Shown here: positions 12,801 to 23,694 of the stretch, piece after piece
Layout of the letters: every line of letters starts with the position of its first letter
Position numbering within the stretch: the stretch's first letter is position 1
Source: Pardosa pseudoannulata
Taxonomy: Eukaryota > Arthropoda > Arachnida > Araneae > Lycosidae
Direction of reading: 5' to 3'
Assembly (NCBI GenBank): GCA_032207245.1
Contig: CM063507.1
Location: 88,537,667-88,601,666, forward strand
DNA: 64,000 bases
Position numbers and translations under genes: made by a program
The notes under the pieces: generated by a model
Databases searched by the model: none
What the model was told of the DNA's origin: nothing
The model's input: the letters and a program-made list of their open reading frames with translations, nothing else

Positions 12801-15800
12801 CAAAACTTTGCACTTCATCCTACAAAAGCAAAAATGGTACAAAAAGCTATAGAATCGGAATATTCGATTTTATTCTTTGTTATGGCAGATTAAAAAGTAA
12901 TAATAATAGAAGTATATTTTCTTATAACTAAAGCACTCAATTATTCATATCTTATACCATGCCTTGGGGAAAAATAAATAAAAATACTTTTAGATAATTT
13001 ACCAACTTTAATTTAAACATCTTGAGTTAAAAAAAAAAGAGAAATAGGTAAGAGAAAAAACATTCACGAAAATTTTAGAATATTCTAGAAATTGCTTTAT
13101 AGATAAATTGCTTTATAGATAAGTTTTATAAATTGTCTCCAATCAGAAAACACTTCAACCCAAGGAAAATTTACACACGGGGTATTACTCAAGTTTAATC
13201 GTGGATTGGGAAATTATTATTGAAAGTATACAAAAATTTGGTGATTGAAAAGCATTTCATCTTTAATATCACCCTAGTACCCATTCAGCTTTTTGCGTCA
13301 TAACCTTCCTCTTTATGATCTGAAAACCTTTGCTAAAATGACGATGCATTGACTGGCGGCAACTTGGGACAGTTTTAAAAGACACCTATATATAAGACCA
13401 CCGCTGTTCTATAGAAAATTCAAAGCAATTTTCACTTATCTTCAGGTGGTATTTTGTCCTTTTTGACAAAAAAAAGTTTGTTAACCCGGTTTCTTACCTT
13501 CGTACAAAATGTGAAAAAAATCCTAAATCTTCTAAAAGTTCTTTGTAACACTCAAGGTTCGGTTTGAATTGTCACCTGAATAAAGGTTAATGATATTTTA
13601 AACCACTTCCGGCAACAGTATATAGATGATTATAAACGTTGACGACCTGCAAATCTCTGCACAAAGTAAAGACATCCTCTTCATTGACCGTCAACCAACG
13701 AAGTGGTGAACTTTTATCAAGTCATCAGAAAATAAAGGGAATCAGATTTTCACTGCATGCAGTTCAGTAGAAACAGTTTCGTCTCCACTTTTTTTTCATT
13801 TATTAACACTTCGAGGACGGGTAACGTGTTTTTACGTTTTTTTTGCAGTCTGCCACTGGAGCGCGGGTCGCGTAAAAATACGCATTTAGTAGATTTGGGG
13901 CGGATACCCGCTCACCACCACAAATCTACTCAACACGTATAATTATATGTATATGTGAAATTATAGACGTGTTGCTTGTATTTTTTTTCTTTCCACAAGT
14001 TAGGATCGCCGAGCGACTCGGTCTTTGGTCGCGTTATTTCGTCTTCCGTCGAATTCCTAGCTCCAGAACGTACGAGTCGTGTTTTGTCCATCGGAAGCTT
14101 GGATTTTTATGGTCGAATACAAAATGGATAAAATGAGCCGTCGTGATGAAGAGAGGGACGAAGAAATAGGCGTCGGCAGAGGATCGGACTTTCATTTTAA
14201 AAATCGTTTATTTTTGCGATTTCGTAAAAATATTGTTTTTTTTTTGTTAAATAATCATAGTCTATATTAAAATGTAAAATAAAGGCTTCGTTCATCAAAA
14301 CAAAAGTAGTTTTTACGATTGACTGCGATTTTTCTGAATCACTCAACTTTCGCGGGATTTACGAAAAAACGCCCCCTGCACGCGTAAGTGGGCGGTGAAG
14401 TATACCCGCATGCCAAGTGTTAATAGAACTTTCACATAGTTTTTAGAGTGAAATGGAAAGGCCAAGATGAACAGAACTGCACCAACCTCACGTGGAAATT
14501 ATATGTGTATTTTTAAAAATAAAATTGTAGTTTGTAGATATTTTTATACTTCTAAAATCATTGGAAACCGCAACAAAATATTGGAGATAAATTCACCATG
14601 ATAATGGACTCCCATGGTCCTCTTCCGATGCCCAGATCTCGCGCCGAGGAAAGACAAAATCTTCTTTGTTCGAGCCACTCTTTGCCGTTCTTGGAGATGA
14701 AGCCTAAAAAAATACAAGGAATTTTATCCAGTGAGAACAAAACATTTGTAAGCAGTGCGAGATTTCGTTTTGTGCCGTTCGCCTAAATCTTGATGGCATT
14801 CGCACACATTTGTTCCTCCCTTTTTTATTAAGTTTGTATTATTAAAAGTCGCAAGAAGACCTGAAGAAAGCGTTTCTGGTTCTAGAAGGAGAGGCCAAGA
14901 TAATGGATCTCTCAGAATACAACTAAATAGAAGCCATTTATAACCTCCATCGAAATGGGAGACAACAAACTTGAAAAAGGGGAACTGTTTAACCTACCTT
15001 TGTAGTGTTACCCCTGCTTTGGTTTGGGAGTGTTTCGATTCTCTTTGTGACCTTGCCTCAGACAACAAGGTCGATCTTTACTGGGTACCTGGTCATATGG
15101 GATTCAGGGTAATGAGCTAGCTGAGGATTTAACTAGGAAGGGATGAAGTATACCCTCATGCCAAGTGTTAAGTAGACGAACAGCTACTACTCCCCTCCCC
15201 TCCTCTGGCACTTTGCTTTTGATCAACGCACAGGTCCCACTGAGAGTAGCAAAAATTACCATAAAGTACCGAAAATTTCTATTATCTTACCAACACGGGG
15301 GATGTGGTCAAAGAGATTTTCCGCTCGGTTCAGCGCCGCAGGATTGGTCAAAGTTTCTTTAACTACGGCCCATTCGTTCAGGACCACCGTGTACTTAGTT
15401 CCGAGGTACAAACTAACAAAAGAAAATACATTCATTAGTCAAGCTAATAAATATTTAATGAATACAGAGGCTGTTCACACATTTTTCAGACGATGTCTAT
15501 TGTAGTCGCAAAACTAAATTACAAAAAATTCTTGCGTTTGAATTGTTCTATTGGATAGCTTTTATTCTGAACTATCTTGCGACACCCGGATAATAATGCC
15601 TCTTGAGGTGTCAGAAGAGGTATTCTATCCCGTTCCTCCTCAACAGAGTCCTGTAAGGGTAGTGGGACGACGTTTGGATAATGCAGATTTTAAAAGCACA
15701 AATATCCATAGGTGATACATCGGGAGATTTATACTCAAGAGCCAAAACATTATGACTTGACAAGTCTTCCGTGGCACGAATTTCTGTCACTGGAATGGAA

Positions 15801-16016
15801 GTGTTCTCGACTTCTTCTTTCTATTTACTTTATACTATACTTTACATTTACTTTATACTCTATTTATTTATTTTCATATGCATTCTATGAGTCACCATCG
15901 TGAAAATAGGTTTAACCCATTGGATAATGCGAAAGGAAGGGGAAATGGAATGAAAGTTCACATCTATTTTATTATTTCACTAAAAGCCAACGTATGTTTT
16001 AGAAAAGTGATATTAA

Positions 16017-16057
<41 letters not shown>

Positions 16058-19000
16058 CCAATTTGTAATGAGTCCAATGGGCTCGGTCCGTAAATCGAGT
16101 GTTACCGGACGTCTTTACCGTCTTTACGTCCGGACGTTTGTTAAGGTAACCGACCACGTACGGAGCCAAAATTTTTAAATAAGGTTTTTATGGAAATACT
16201 TTTTTAGTTATTGCAGTAATAAATTATAAAACATAGAAAAATTATGAAAATAAACATAAATACCTATATGTCGTAAAAATTGGCAAAAAATAAAGAAAAA
16301 AACAAGCATTTATTGACTTGACGCCAACACTCCTAACCAAAAAAATACGCAAAACATATCACTTTTATTTGGATAAATGTAAACATATATACATTATGTA
16401 TGCATCGAACCTCCAGAATGAAAATATTCTAAAATATAAATGAGTTATAGTCAATCTAATAATTTAGAGCAATTTGGTTTAGTTTGGAGAGTTATGGTCT
16501 ACTTTCTTGCAACACGAGGGCTAATGAGACCGGGGCCTACAGCTTAAAGCCGATTCCGAACGGCTACGAACATCCATGCCATAGCGGGACTCGAACCCAC
16601 GAACTCTAGTACCGACGATCGGCGCCCTAACCAATCGGCCAGCGTTCGGCGTAATTTAGAGCAAAAATTCCAGAAAAAGTAATGAACTTTCTAACATAAA
16701 TACCCATAATTCATATCAAAATGAATACATTTATAATACGGAGATTCAATCATACATAATATCCTTAAAAACATAGTTAATTTCTTATTAAATTCTAAAA
16801 ATTATTTTAGCAGTTATGACTGTCGAGGTGTGGTGGCATAGCAAAAATCACACTTTTTCAGAAATTCAATTTAAAGATTTTATTGGATAATTTCATTAAG
16901 TAATTTTTATTTTGATAAACATTCAGAAATAAACAGGAGTAATTCATTTATTTAGAAGCTATAATACGGTATTTAAGACGTTTTTCTTGCTAACACTCAA
17001 AGTCAAGTCCTTTTTAACTGCTCACTTCCGGTATCTTTTCGCCACTTCCGGTGATGATTAAACGGCTGTATCACGATTTCAAATGACTCTAGAAACAAGC
17101 TGAAAACTGTTTTCGAAAGCTAAAAGACTGATCTTTAAAATAAGCAAATATAAACATCTAAAACATCGAGTACACATCATCATAGAACGTAGAACTCCTT
17201 TATTTAACACCACAACATCATTACTGCCGTTTGCCACCTTTGCCAAAAGGTAACAACAAATACACCGTTGCCAACGGGTAACAACAAATAACGCATGATA
17301 CTAATAGACATGGTAGATGATTACACAAATAAAATTTTTTTCGATATTTTTCACGAAAATCGCTATGTGAACGTCGTCGGTTACATTAAAAGTGTTAAAA
17401 TAGTAATAAAAGGAGTAAAATCAACACTTATTGCAATTATTATAACACTAAACACTTTAATATGAGTTACTTCTTTTTTTTACCTCCGAGGTCTGCCATT
17501 AAAAAACTTAATTTATCTAACGCACAAAAAATTCTTTTGTTGCCCTTTTTTTAAATCTATGTCCCAGCCCTCCTAAATACAATGAAAAGGAAAACAAAAG
17601 AATTTCCTTTTCCCGCCCATAAAATTATTGTAATTGAACAGGAAATAGTGGATAACCTAAAAGAATATTGAAACGTACTTTGTAACAACGAAAACCGATA
17701 ACGGAATCCAAATAAGATTATCCTTGATGTTTAGTTATCAAAGTAACAAGCGAATAGATAGAGAGACACAAATGATTACGACAGTCACAATGACGGATGT
17801 ACCTTCGAGCAAAAGGAATCCAAACACGACTGCGAAAGTCATCCATCTTTACACCTGAAGTAATGGCTGCACAGTGTGCCCTCGCCACTTCGAGTTTCAT
17901 GTTTTTCGGCTTCAGTGCTTCGCGGGGTTTTTCACAAAATAGTCATAAAAAATAAAAATGGAAAAATAAAACTATGTAGGCATCCACATTGCGGAAAGGA
18001 GCGTTGTTTCGTGTCGATGAGCGAGAGAGAAGGATCCCTGCATGTCAAATAAAGAGATGAGTTGACTCAGGGTACGTACCACGGGCTCCTGAGATGACAA
18101 AGTCTGCAAGTGAGGAAGACGAAGAACAAACTGAGAAGCGTGGTCTTACCCTGCAGAATCTGCAACAATTCTGCTACATGGCAAGAATTGGCACAAGACG
18201 TTGACGATAATATGGTTCGAGCCGTCCAGTTCAACCATCGCGTCGACGGGGTTACGTCCTTGTACAGGGGAATGTTGAAGGAAAAGGAAAAACAAAGACA
18301 ACAACTACCATGTTTCTCTGCAAGGTGAAGCCCCCTGGCTCTACCGTCTGCGCCTCCAGCAGAAGGTACTCCGAGCGAGCCTAAAACTTCTACGATTCGA
18401 GCGAGAGCCTCTCCTCCTCCACCCACACGAGACTCTTCGCCTCCCTCAGAAATCGCAATGTGGATGAATGTTTATCACTTTATAAGGTTTCGTAATGAAC
18501 CTTATTAATGAGCACTGACACGTTTAAGTAAATACGTATACCGTTGTCATTTTTGTCTTAAATGTGTAAAGTATCAATACTGTTGACATATTTGAAACAT
18601 TCGTGTACCCGCATACGCGAAAATTCCATGGGGTAAATCCTACTTCGCGGTTTTTCGGCTTTCGAGGAAGGTTCGGGTCCCCACGAACCGCGAAAAACGA
18701 GGGATCACTGTATGTGAAGTTTGTAATTCATTCAGACTCAATGAGTGTTTTTAAAAAAAGCTTAAATCAGACTCTAATACAGCTACATTATAGCTCTACT
18801 CATACGATTGCACATAAAAGTAGACCTAGCACTCCAAACCAAACCAAACGATTGCACAAAAACTTGCTTATTGCGGATTGTATGTACTTTTCTCTTGGAA
18901 TTGGTGGCGCTTTAACAGACACACTTACACTGGTCCTCTGGTACACCGATATTACAAAAGCAATCTCCCTAATCATGAACGACTATTAAAATACTGAATG

Positions 19001-22000
19001 GAACAGATTTCATTTTGGATCACCTTCTGGACATCTCTCCCACATCGTAAAATGAATGTCATATTAACACAACTTTGTATCGGTTGTAGTTGTGTAAAGA
19101 ACTACTACTTCTATTAGACTGAAAAGAATTACTACTTCTGCTACGCTCGTAAACTGTGTTCTAAATGGTTAGTTTGTGTTTTACGGCGCAAGGTCCGATG
19201 AGGACAAGAAGCGAGAGTTGGGAGGTAAAAGCAGCGATAGCAAGAAACTAAAAGTATTTTTAAAAGCGTGCAAGTAAAACATACCAGAAAAGGAACTGAA
19301 TACACGCGTAAACGACAATACTACAAGAATGGGAGATGTAGGAAATGAAGTCAAAAGGAAAGAAGAGTACTTTTAATAAAGTCACAGCAGGATTCATCCA
19401 AAAGGTAATTTAAATTGCCAAAATTCCAGTAAATTTAATAAAATGGCGTAAAAGGAATGCAAGATGTTAAAAAGGGATGAGTTGGTAATCGCAGCTGTTC
19501 CCCAATAGCAAATGGGAAGTGAAGAGAAATTCGTTATTTGGTTAGCCATATGTTATGAACTTTATTTTGCGTTTCACAATTCCAATCGTAATCGGGGCCC
19601 GATTTATACCACTGGGTGGCCCCCATACATCTTACCTTTCTCGAACTTGAGAATGATTATATCAGTTTAAATACTCCTCACAGATATATATAACCTAAAC
19701 ATGTTGTGTATCTAGTAAGATGAAATATTTTTTTTTTTTTTTTTTTACATTTTAGAATTCTACTACACTAATTTCAAACATATTACAAATGTCTGTGCAA
19801 TCTATGAACAGTATCTGACTTTAACGATAAAACTGTGATATTGAGTCAAACTCAGAGCACCTGTAACATTTTTAAAGGATAAATTACTGGTTTTAAATTA
19901 ATAACAATTACAATTTTAAGTAAACTACTAGCTGCTTCGCATCCAGCCTTCGGTCTGGGTATTAAAATTTATCTAATAAAGATAGTAAGACATAAATGTT
20001 GAATATATGCTCATAGTTGCCATTTCTAAAATAAAAATTTATTTGTACTCTGTACCTAAGTACATCATTTGCCTATTTTTTCTCTCGTGCATAAAAGTTT
20101 TAAATAACAGACCAGTTTAAAATAACAAAACTAATAACCCTATCTTAATTTGTGTTTAAGAAATGGCAACTGCGAAATACAAAGTAAAATGTAATAGAAC
20201 ATGGTGAGTTTAAAATAACTCAAACAAAAATAGTGTCACATACATATTTTCATAAATATATTTCTTTACACTTGAATTTTAACAGCGTAAATCTATTTTT
20301 ATTTTACCCGGAATACCAAATAGTAGACGATAATAATCCCAACATTGAATAACACTGTCTTTTTTTGACGCCAAATTAACAATGGAAATGCGCTTGCAGA
20401 AAAATTAAAATGGCATTTTGGTCGGTTTTTCGTTGATATTTTTTGAAAAAATTGGAGTATCGGAATGACGAATGACTTCCCCGGATCGTTCCGCGTCTTT
20501 TGGTACCTTTGGCGCCCTTCTGCGTCCAGCGGTTCGCGAGGAGATAGACGCACATACATAGATACAGTCAGATTTTAATATATAAGAAGATCGTGTGAGA
20601 CTTTGTTTTGCAAAATTCCAAACATTAAATAGTTTTATTTTTAAATTACCGATTTTAAAACTCTGTTCATTATTAAATCTTAAAGAGAGAAAAATAAAAT
20701 CGATATGCGATGCTTTTGGATAAATATATTTTCTCTGAATTGTTAACCAATTCAAAAGGGAAAGTAGTTAAGATGTTTTCCCTCTCGGAAGAGATGAATT
20801 TGTAAACGGGTGTCGCCGATAGGGTTGGTATTTCCATCTTTTGAATAATAGACACATTTAAAATGTTAACATTGCTTCGAAGTATTTTTAAACTAATAAA
20901 AGCTTACTTTTGGTTTAAAATGATGGAATCAATTTAATTGACTGACTTTTGAAGCCCATCAACAGCATACACATTCCAGTTTGTCATTAACAAAAGAAAA
21001 TTCGTGTTTTCTGACGGTATGCCGGAAAACAAGAGAGAAATGTAAGATGTACCAAAAACACGAATGTGGATTTTTTTTTTAATCTGGGGCTCCACCTAGA
21101 GGGGGGGGGGATAAACAGAAAACAGATATTGGGGTAAACAGATTTACGTAAAACAGATGCTTATTCTGAATCTTCGACGGTGTTCTGAGTGGTAAGTTGT
21201 GTGACTAAAGCATATCGCTGAACGCTGCAGAAATATGTACGAGAAGAATTTATCCAAAGAAAAATAGTTGAATTCTGGGCGTATTTAAATGATTGCAACA
21301 AAAAAAGAGCCATTTACTATCATAAAAATGAAGAAAAAATTTAGGTGCATGGTTCAAAGAATCAAAAGAAAGTTTTTCTAAGGGCTTCATGATTGTTGCT
21401 GGTTTTTCACATAATGGCAATTTAACCCTTAATTTAACAAGATGTTTTTTTTTTCAAATATTTTTTAATTTCTGTTATTTTCCCATATCTGTATAGACAT
21501 TAGGATCTCTGTAAAATAAACAAAAAAAGATATATCATTTTCCATTTTTGAGATAATGTCCGCTGTGGCGAACACTGACAATTATGTTAGAGAGTAGTTA
21601 TAAATATACATGTCCGGTGTAGCAGCCAGACTTTGCCAAATTAAGGGTTAAAAATAAAGATAGTTGAAAAAAATGCCAAAATTAACTCCAAATACTACCA
21701 AGAACCTATTTTATCGCCAATTCTTCTGACCATCGCTTTACCCGCAGTGCCATCAAGACAAAGCGAGCAGTCACACACGAAAATCCACTGTCAATTTCGT
21801 AAAAGAAATGGAACAAAAAACCGGTATCAAGTCCATACCTTTCACCGATATCCCTACTAAATCTCCCGATGGATTTTTGTGCTTTTAAAATCTGCATTAT
21901 CCAAAAAACGTCCAACTACCCTTACAGGACTCAGGAAAACCATTCAGGAGGAATGGGATAGAATACCTCTTCTGATACTTCAAGAGGCATCATTATCCTG

Positions 22001-22391
22001 GAAATGACGGTGTCGCAAGATAGTTAAGAACAAGGCTATCCAATAGAACATTTCAAATGCAAGAATTTTATGTCATTTAGTTTTGTGACATCGTATAAAA
22101 AATGTGTGAGCAGCCTCTGTATGCTACGTTTTAACAACATAAGAAGATTAAATAATAAAATTCTATTAATTACCCAATGAGGTCTCCGTATTTACTTCTA
22201 AGGTTCCACAGCGTCTTGTGCGGTTCTGGACCCAAGAAAGGAATGTACCCCACAACTGGTAAACCCCTTGGTCCCGGGGGATAATTCTTTCGCTTCCTGA
22301 AGTAAGAATATAAGTATAAGCCGCTTAACAAGGACGCAAAGGACACCAAGATCAGCTCCGAGGCGTGCAGCTGGAACGCAGAGAGGTCCAT
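6621..22391 (-). CDS. Cytochrome P450, CYP2 clan, complete 8-exon gene
   Basis: This is a haem monooxygenase expected to sit in the endoplasmic reticulum membrane and use P450 reductase electrons. Its substrate cannot be told from sequence. Exons (high to low): 22391-22174, 15412-15291, 14703-14597, 12819-12512, 11091-10970, 9638-9383, 8782-8592, 6811-6621. They sum to 1515 nt, 504 residues plus TGA, with every junction phase matching. Visible: hydrophobic anchor about 12-31, hinge PPGPRGLP at 38-45, C-helix W123xxxR127, I-helix AASDT at 306-310, ExxR at E363-R366, and haem site FSIGRRNCPG with ligand Cys446. The length is normal for the family. The start is the first ATG in frame before the anchor; an upstream in-frame GTG is not a likely eukaryotic start. 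The intron after exon 5 must use a GC donor. Introns are packed with repeats. The clan assignment comes from motif style; the family number is unknown. Confidence 0.95.
6812..8591 (-). other. P450 intron 7
   Basis: Holds the perfect hairpin at 7034-7097. The part at about 7100-8540 is less AT-rich than its surroundings and has several short open frames, but I recognise no domain, splice-compatible exon or transposon end in it. It may be old repeat sequence. Confidence 0.5.
7034..7097. repeat. Perfect 30-bp inverted repeat with 4-base loop
   Basis: Positions 7034-7063 are the exact reverse complement of 7068-7097, with loop TTAT. The arm starts AAAAACACTCGGTAC. As RNA in the P450 pre-mRNA it would form a long uninterrupted hairpin. 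No other copy was noticed in the window. Confidence 0.95.
8592..8782 (-). CDS. P450 exon 7: PERF-like region
   Basis: Encodes SANQDFSIQGYTIPKGAEIV through the FRPERF motif to YAPFSI plus one base of the Gly that begins the haem loop. The acceptor is TTCTCCAG and the donor GTAAGG. Confidence 0.95.
8783..9382 (-). other. P450 intron 6
   Basis: About 600 bases, AT-rich, nothing recognised beyond the splice signals. Confidence 0.6.
9383..9638 (-). CDS. P450 exon 6: I-helix and ExxR
   Basis: Contains the oxygen-activation motif AASDT (306-310) and the K-helix ExxR (EGQR, 363-366), ending in STTR. The acceptor is CCACCAG and the donor GTGAGC. This is the most diagnostic exon for the CYP2 clan. 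Confidence 0.95.
9947..9969. repeat. Poly-T tract
   Basis: An almost pure run of T interrupted only at its 3' end, inside P450 intron 5. It could be the reverse of a retroposon tail, but no retroposon body was recognised next to it. Confidence 0.8.
9970..10200 (+). repeat. Diverged tandem duplication
   Basis: Two units of about 100 bases, near 9970-10067 and 10100-10200, share TTTTCTGGGATTTAGT, TTTCGGTTCTTACTATTTTT and GGATATTCT with local substitutions and small insertions. It lies in P450 intron 5. Function unknown. Confidence 0.75.
10201..10969 (-). other. P450 intron 5, remainder
   Basis: No transposon ends recognised. About 10675-10705 shares a motif (CTATAATGCATCTGT-like) with about 12420-12445 in the next intron, hinting at a shared old repeat that I cannot name. 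Confidence 0.4.
10970..11091 (-). CDS. P450 exon 5, followed by a GC donor
   Basis: Encodes GEIARHKTPEFRDVNDFINT to IQHYFS plus one base. The intron begins GCAAGT. The nearest GT (four bases further) would shift the frame and destroy the next exon, so the GC donor is required by the protein. Confidence 0.9.
11532..11716 (+). mobile_element. tRNA-derived SINE, full length
   Basis: Same family as 1423-1603: A-box-like TGGTCGAATGGTTAGG, B box GGTTCGAATCC, body with CCGTTCGGAATCGGC and a tail of four CCAAA-type units. Target duplication AAAATTCTTGG at 11521-11531 and 11717-11727. It sits in P450 intron 4 in the antisense direction to the gene. Confidence 0.95.
12512..12819 (-). CDS. P450 exon 4: D to G helix region
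   Basis: 308 nt, the largest exon, from DEVQSFVKEIEKS to INGFCEFI. The acceptor is TTTTGTAG and the donor GTAAGC. This part carries substrate-recognition segments in the family and is the least conserved, so it gives little hint of substrate. Confidence 0.92.
12820..14596 (-). other. P450 intron 3
   Basis: Contains the TTAA-flanked element at 13803-14423. The remainder (12820-13802 and 14424-14596) is AT-rich with no recognised gene or repeat terminus. Confidence 0.5.
13803..14423 (+). mobile_element. piggyBac-like non-autonomous element, family A
   Basis: Flanked by TTAA on both sides, with TIRs TTAACACTTCGAGG and (opposite strand) TTAACACTTGGCATG. About 620 bp. It contains a short open stretch (MSRRDEERDEEIGVGR) which could be the start of a former transposase, but no catalytic domain. 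Other copies: 39168-39677 (cut short), 40190-40829 (full) and a 31-bp end at 15141-15171. TTAA targets plus short TIRs are the piggyBac hallmark; assignment rests on that. Confidence 0.82.
14597..14703 (-). CDS. P450 exon 3: C-helix
   Basis: Encodes FISKNGKEWLEQRRFCLSSA and the following DLGIGRGPWESIIM. W123 and R127 form the WxxxR motif that contacts a haem propionate. The acceptor is a T-rich tract ending in TAG; the donor is GTGAAT. Confidence 0.92.
15022..15144 (+). pseudogene. Non-LTR retrotransposon RNase H fragment
   Basis: The translation gives VWECFDSLCDLASDNKVDLYW, then VPGHMGF and, after a one-base frameshift, GNELAEDLTRKG. The W-VPGH-G-NE-AD/E pattern is the C-terminal half of an RNase H domain as found in R1/I/LOA-type LINEs. 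It is frameshifted and truncated, a dead relic in P450 intron 2. Confidence 0.75.
15141..15171 (+). repeat. Isolated 3' end of piggyBac-like family A
   Basis: Matches the last 30 bases of the element at 13803-14423 (GATGAAGTATACC...CATGCCAAGTGTTAA) but has no body or left end. It directly follows the RNase H relic. Confidence 0.75.
15291..15412 (-). CDS. P450 exon 2
   Basis: The acceptor is TTTGTTAG and the donor GTAAGA. The exon completes the Gly codon left by exon 1 and encodes LYLGTKYTVVLNEWAVVKET onward to FDHIPRV, the usual N-terminal beta-sheet and B-helix region of CYP2-clan enzymes. Confidence 0.92.
15465..15732 (-). pseudogene. Tc1-like transposon 3' end (relic)
   Basis: On the minus strand this ends in a TIR beginning TACAGAGGCTGTTCACAC, next to a TA. 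Upstream lies a degraded transposase C-terminus like that in the inverted copy at 21862-22119. The pair forms an inverted repeat within P450 intron 1 about 6.1 kb apart. Confidence 0.65.
15905..16113 (-). repeat. Fragment of piggyBac-like family C with (TA)n
   Basis: About 200 bases match the reverse complement of 31780-31985: GATGTTTACGG-type terminus (here CCGTAAATCGAGTGTTAC), the 'CCAATGGGCTC' block, a TA run at 16021-16051 and the flanking AAAGTGATATTAAACTT. The other end is missing. Confidence 0.7.
16114..16472. other. AT-rich sequence inside P450 intron 1
   Basis: Nothing recognised. Confidence 0.5.
16473..16651 (-). mobile_element. tRNA-derived SINE, minus orientation
   Basis: Reverse-strand copy of the family: B box seen as GGACTCGAACC on the plus strand (one change from consensus), body CGATTCCGAACGGC, and a short TTTGG-type tail at the left. 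Target duplication TAATTTAGAGCAA at 16460-16472 and 16652-16664. Confidence 0.93.
16665..18084. other. AT-rich sequence inside P450 intron 1
   Basis: No gene recognised. Short open frames lack domains and splice context. Confidence 0.45.
18085..18710 (+). pseudogene. Tigger/pogo-type transposon 3' end
   Basis: The right end reads, on the minus strand, CAGTGATCCCTCGTTTTTCG next to TA, the typical Tigger terminus. The upstream region encodes a broken acidic-then-basic C-terminal transposase tail (LAQDVDDNMVRAVQFNH, VTSLYRGMLKEKEKQRQQL) in two frames. No DDE core or left TIR was found, so this is a truncated relic. Confidence 0.65.
18815..18847 (+). mobile_element. Extremely 5'-truncated SINE (33 bp)
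   Basis: Only the last part of the SINE body (AAAAGTAGACCTAGCACTCC) and the CCAAA tail are present, yet it has its own target duplication ACGATTGCACA at 18804-18814 and 18848-18858. This shows 5' truncation during insertion, as expected for LINE-driven retroposition. Confidence 0.88.
18859..21861. other. P450 intron 1, no gene recognised
   Basis: AT-rich, with T-runs at about 19728-19745 and G-runs at about 21102. Around 19931-20590 a patch with less biased composition (TAGCTGCTTCGCATCCAGCC) resembles repeat ends seen in many arthropods, but I cannot classify it. Confidence 0.4.
21862..22119 (+). pseudogene. Tc1-like transposon 3' end (relic)
   Basis: Encodes a degraded transposase C-terminus: RPTTLTGLRKTIQEEWDRIP followed by LLILQEALLSWK, a stop, then RCRKIV. 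The Ile-Pro...Ser/Arg-Arg-Cys pattern fits the end of Tc1 transposases. It ends in a TIR and TA at 22120-22121. It is the inverted partner of 15465-15732. Confidence 0.7.
22174..22391 (-). CDS. P450 exon 1: membrane anchor and proline hinge
   Basis: Begins MDLSAFQLHA, then a hydrophobic segment, a basic stop-transfer patch (RKRK at 32-35) and the PPGPRGLP hinge, ending KYGDLI plus two bases of a Gly codon. The donor is GTAATT. The following intron is the longest of the gene, about 6.8 kb. Confidence 0.93.
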
Positions 22392-22968
22392 GGCGATCGG
22401 CGGCACAAAAAGGTGAACAACACGTAGGAATCGGCTTTTGTAATTTCGATTCTTATCTAATCAAACGTACACCAGATTACGAAAATTGTTTCATTCCAAT
22501 CAAACAAAAAGCTTCTTCCTGAATTAACAAATGCGTCATATCTGGAAACATTTGCTACTATCACGGCTGTGTAAAGGGCGTTTACCTGCGATGGATCCGA
22601 AAAAAAAAAACTGCTTTCGTTCCATCTAGACAGTCAGAGAAAGTGATAACTTAATCTATTTTAAGAAAAACAAAACTTCGATAGAGCGTGACAACAAAAG
22701 AATTTCATGATATTCAATTATTTAAAAAGGAGTTTGTTTACTTCGGATGTACACTGCGATCTAAAACTATCATTTTCCGTTTAGAAAATTATACATTAAA
22801 AAAAAAAAGGCTTGCGAACTTTTATCAAACAACTGTTCGACTTTACCCTTTGTCATCGTGTTGCAGATAGTTTGAAACAAACCGAGGAAGTTTGAAACAA
22901 GGAAAAAAAAATCCGAAAATTCTGTTGAAGTTCCGTTTGGTTGATCAGCGCAAATAAACTATATTATA
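22392..22968. other. 5' flank of the P450 gene
   Basis: Must hold the 5' UTR and probably the promoter of the P450, but I see no convincing TATA box or initiator that stands out from the AT-rich background. Confidence 0.4.
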
Positions 22969-23672
22969 TTAACCGTTTGAGTGCTGAAGAGTTTTCTTAT
23001 ATATATGCTAACAGTGCGGATTGAAATGCGTAGTCATTTTTTTGGAGAACAATAGAAATGGTTATAATGAACACTCATTATTATGTAACAAGTCATTTTT
23101 ACCGACACAAATATTCTTTATTCTCACTTATGACAAGAATGTTTTTCTGCACCCATTCCACGAATTCCTTTTTGACATAGAGCGCCAATGAAGTTGGATT
23201 CCATTACCATTTTTTTTTACTGCATCTATCACACAGTAGCAAGTTTGGCCATTTTTCTAAAGCAAACTTTGCCCTTATGGGTCTTCTTCCTGTGGCATTA
23301 TTGCTTGCTAACCATTCCTCCTCTATAGCATCCATAATGACACTTGTTCAGAAAGTGAAAACTTTCTAATTTCTATACGACGAAATTTTTTTTTTACTAC
23401 CAATAAATAAACAAATAGAAGACGCTCCTTTTGTCTACCGTACCACCATCCGCGGCATTAATGCTTACAAACTGCATTTTATTTTAATTCTTATATTATT
23501 AAAAATCCCAATGGAGTCAAATGAATACAAACTGCGATGGATACGAATTCGACTGCTCTCAATAGATGCGAAAATGATAATAACCAACAGCAAGGGTCTT
23601 CGTATTTTCGGTACAAAACGAAAAGCGCTTCTCCGTATTTTTGGCACATAACGATCGCACTTAAACGGTTAA
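22969..23672. mobile_element. piggyBac-like element, family B
   Basis: TTAA on both sides with TIRs TTAACCGTTTGAGTGC and (other strand) TTAACCGTTTAAGTGC. The minus strand at about 23215-23340 reads ...NATGRRPIRAKFALEKWPN and LLLCDRCS, a possible remnant of a piggyBac C-terminal zinc-binding region. At 704 bp it cannot encode a whole transposase. Confidence 0.8.
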
Positions 23673-23694
23673 ACAAGTTGTATAAACACTACAC

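Noticed and set aside
12502..12852. Plus-strand open frame of 116 codons
   Set aside because: Antisense of P450 exon 4; the minus strand carries the conserved protein.
18603..18989. Plus-strand frame of 128 codons
   Set aside because: Starts inside the Tigger end and passes through the truncated SINE; a chance frame through repeats.
23537..23694. Upstream extension of the hAT reading frame as a 267-residue gene
   Set aside because: The hAT left end and TSD are at 23687-23700, so the first part of that frame lies in a different transposon and cannot belong to the same protein.
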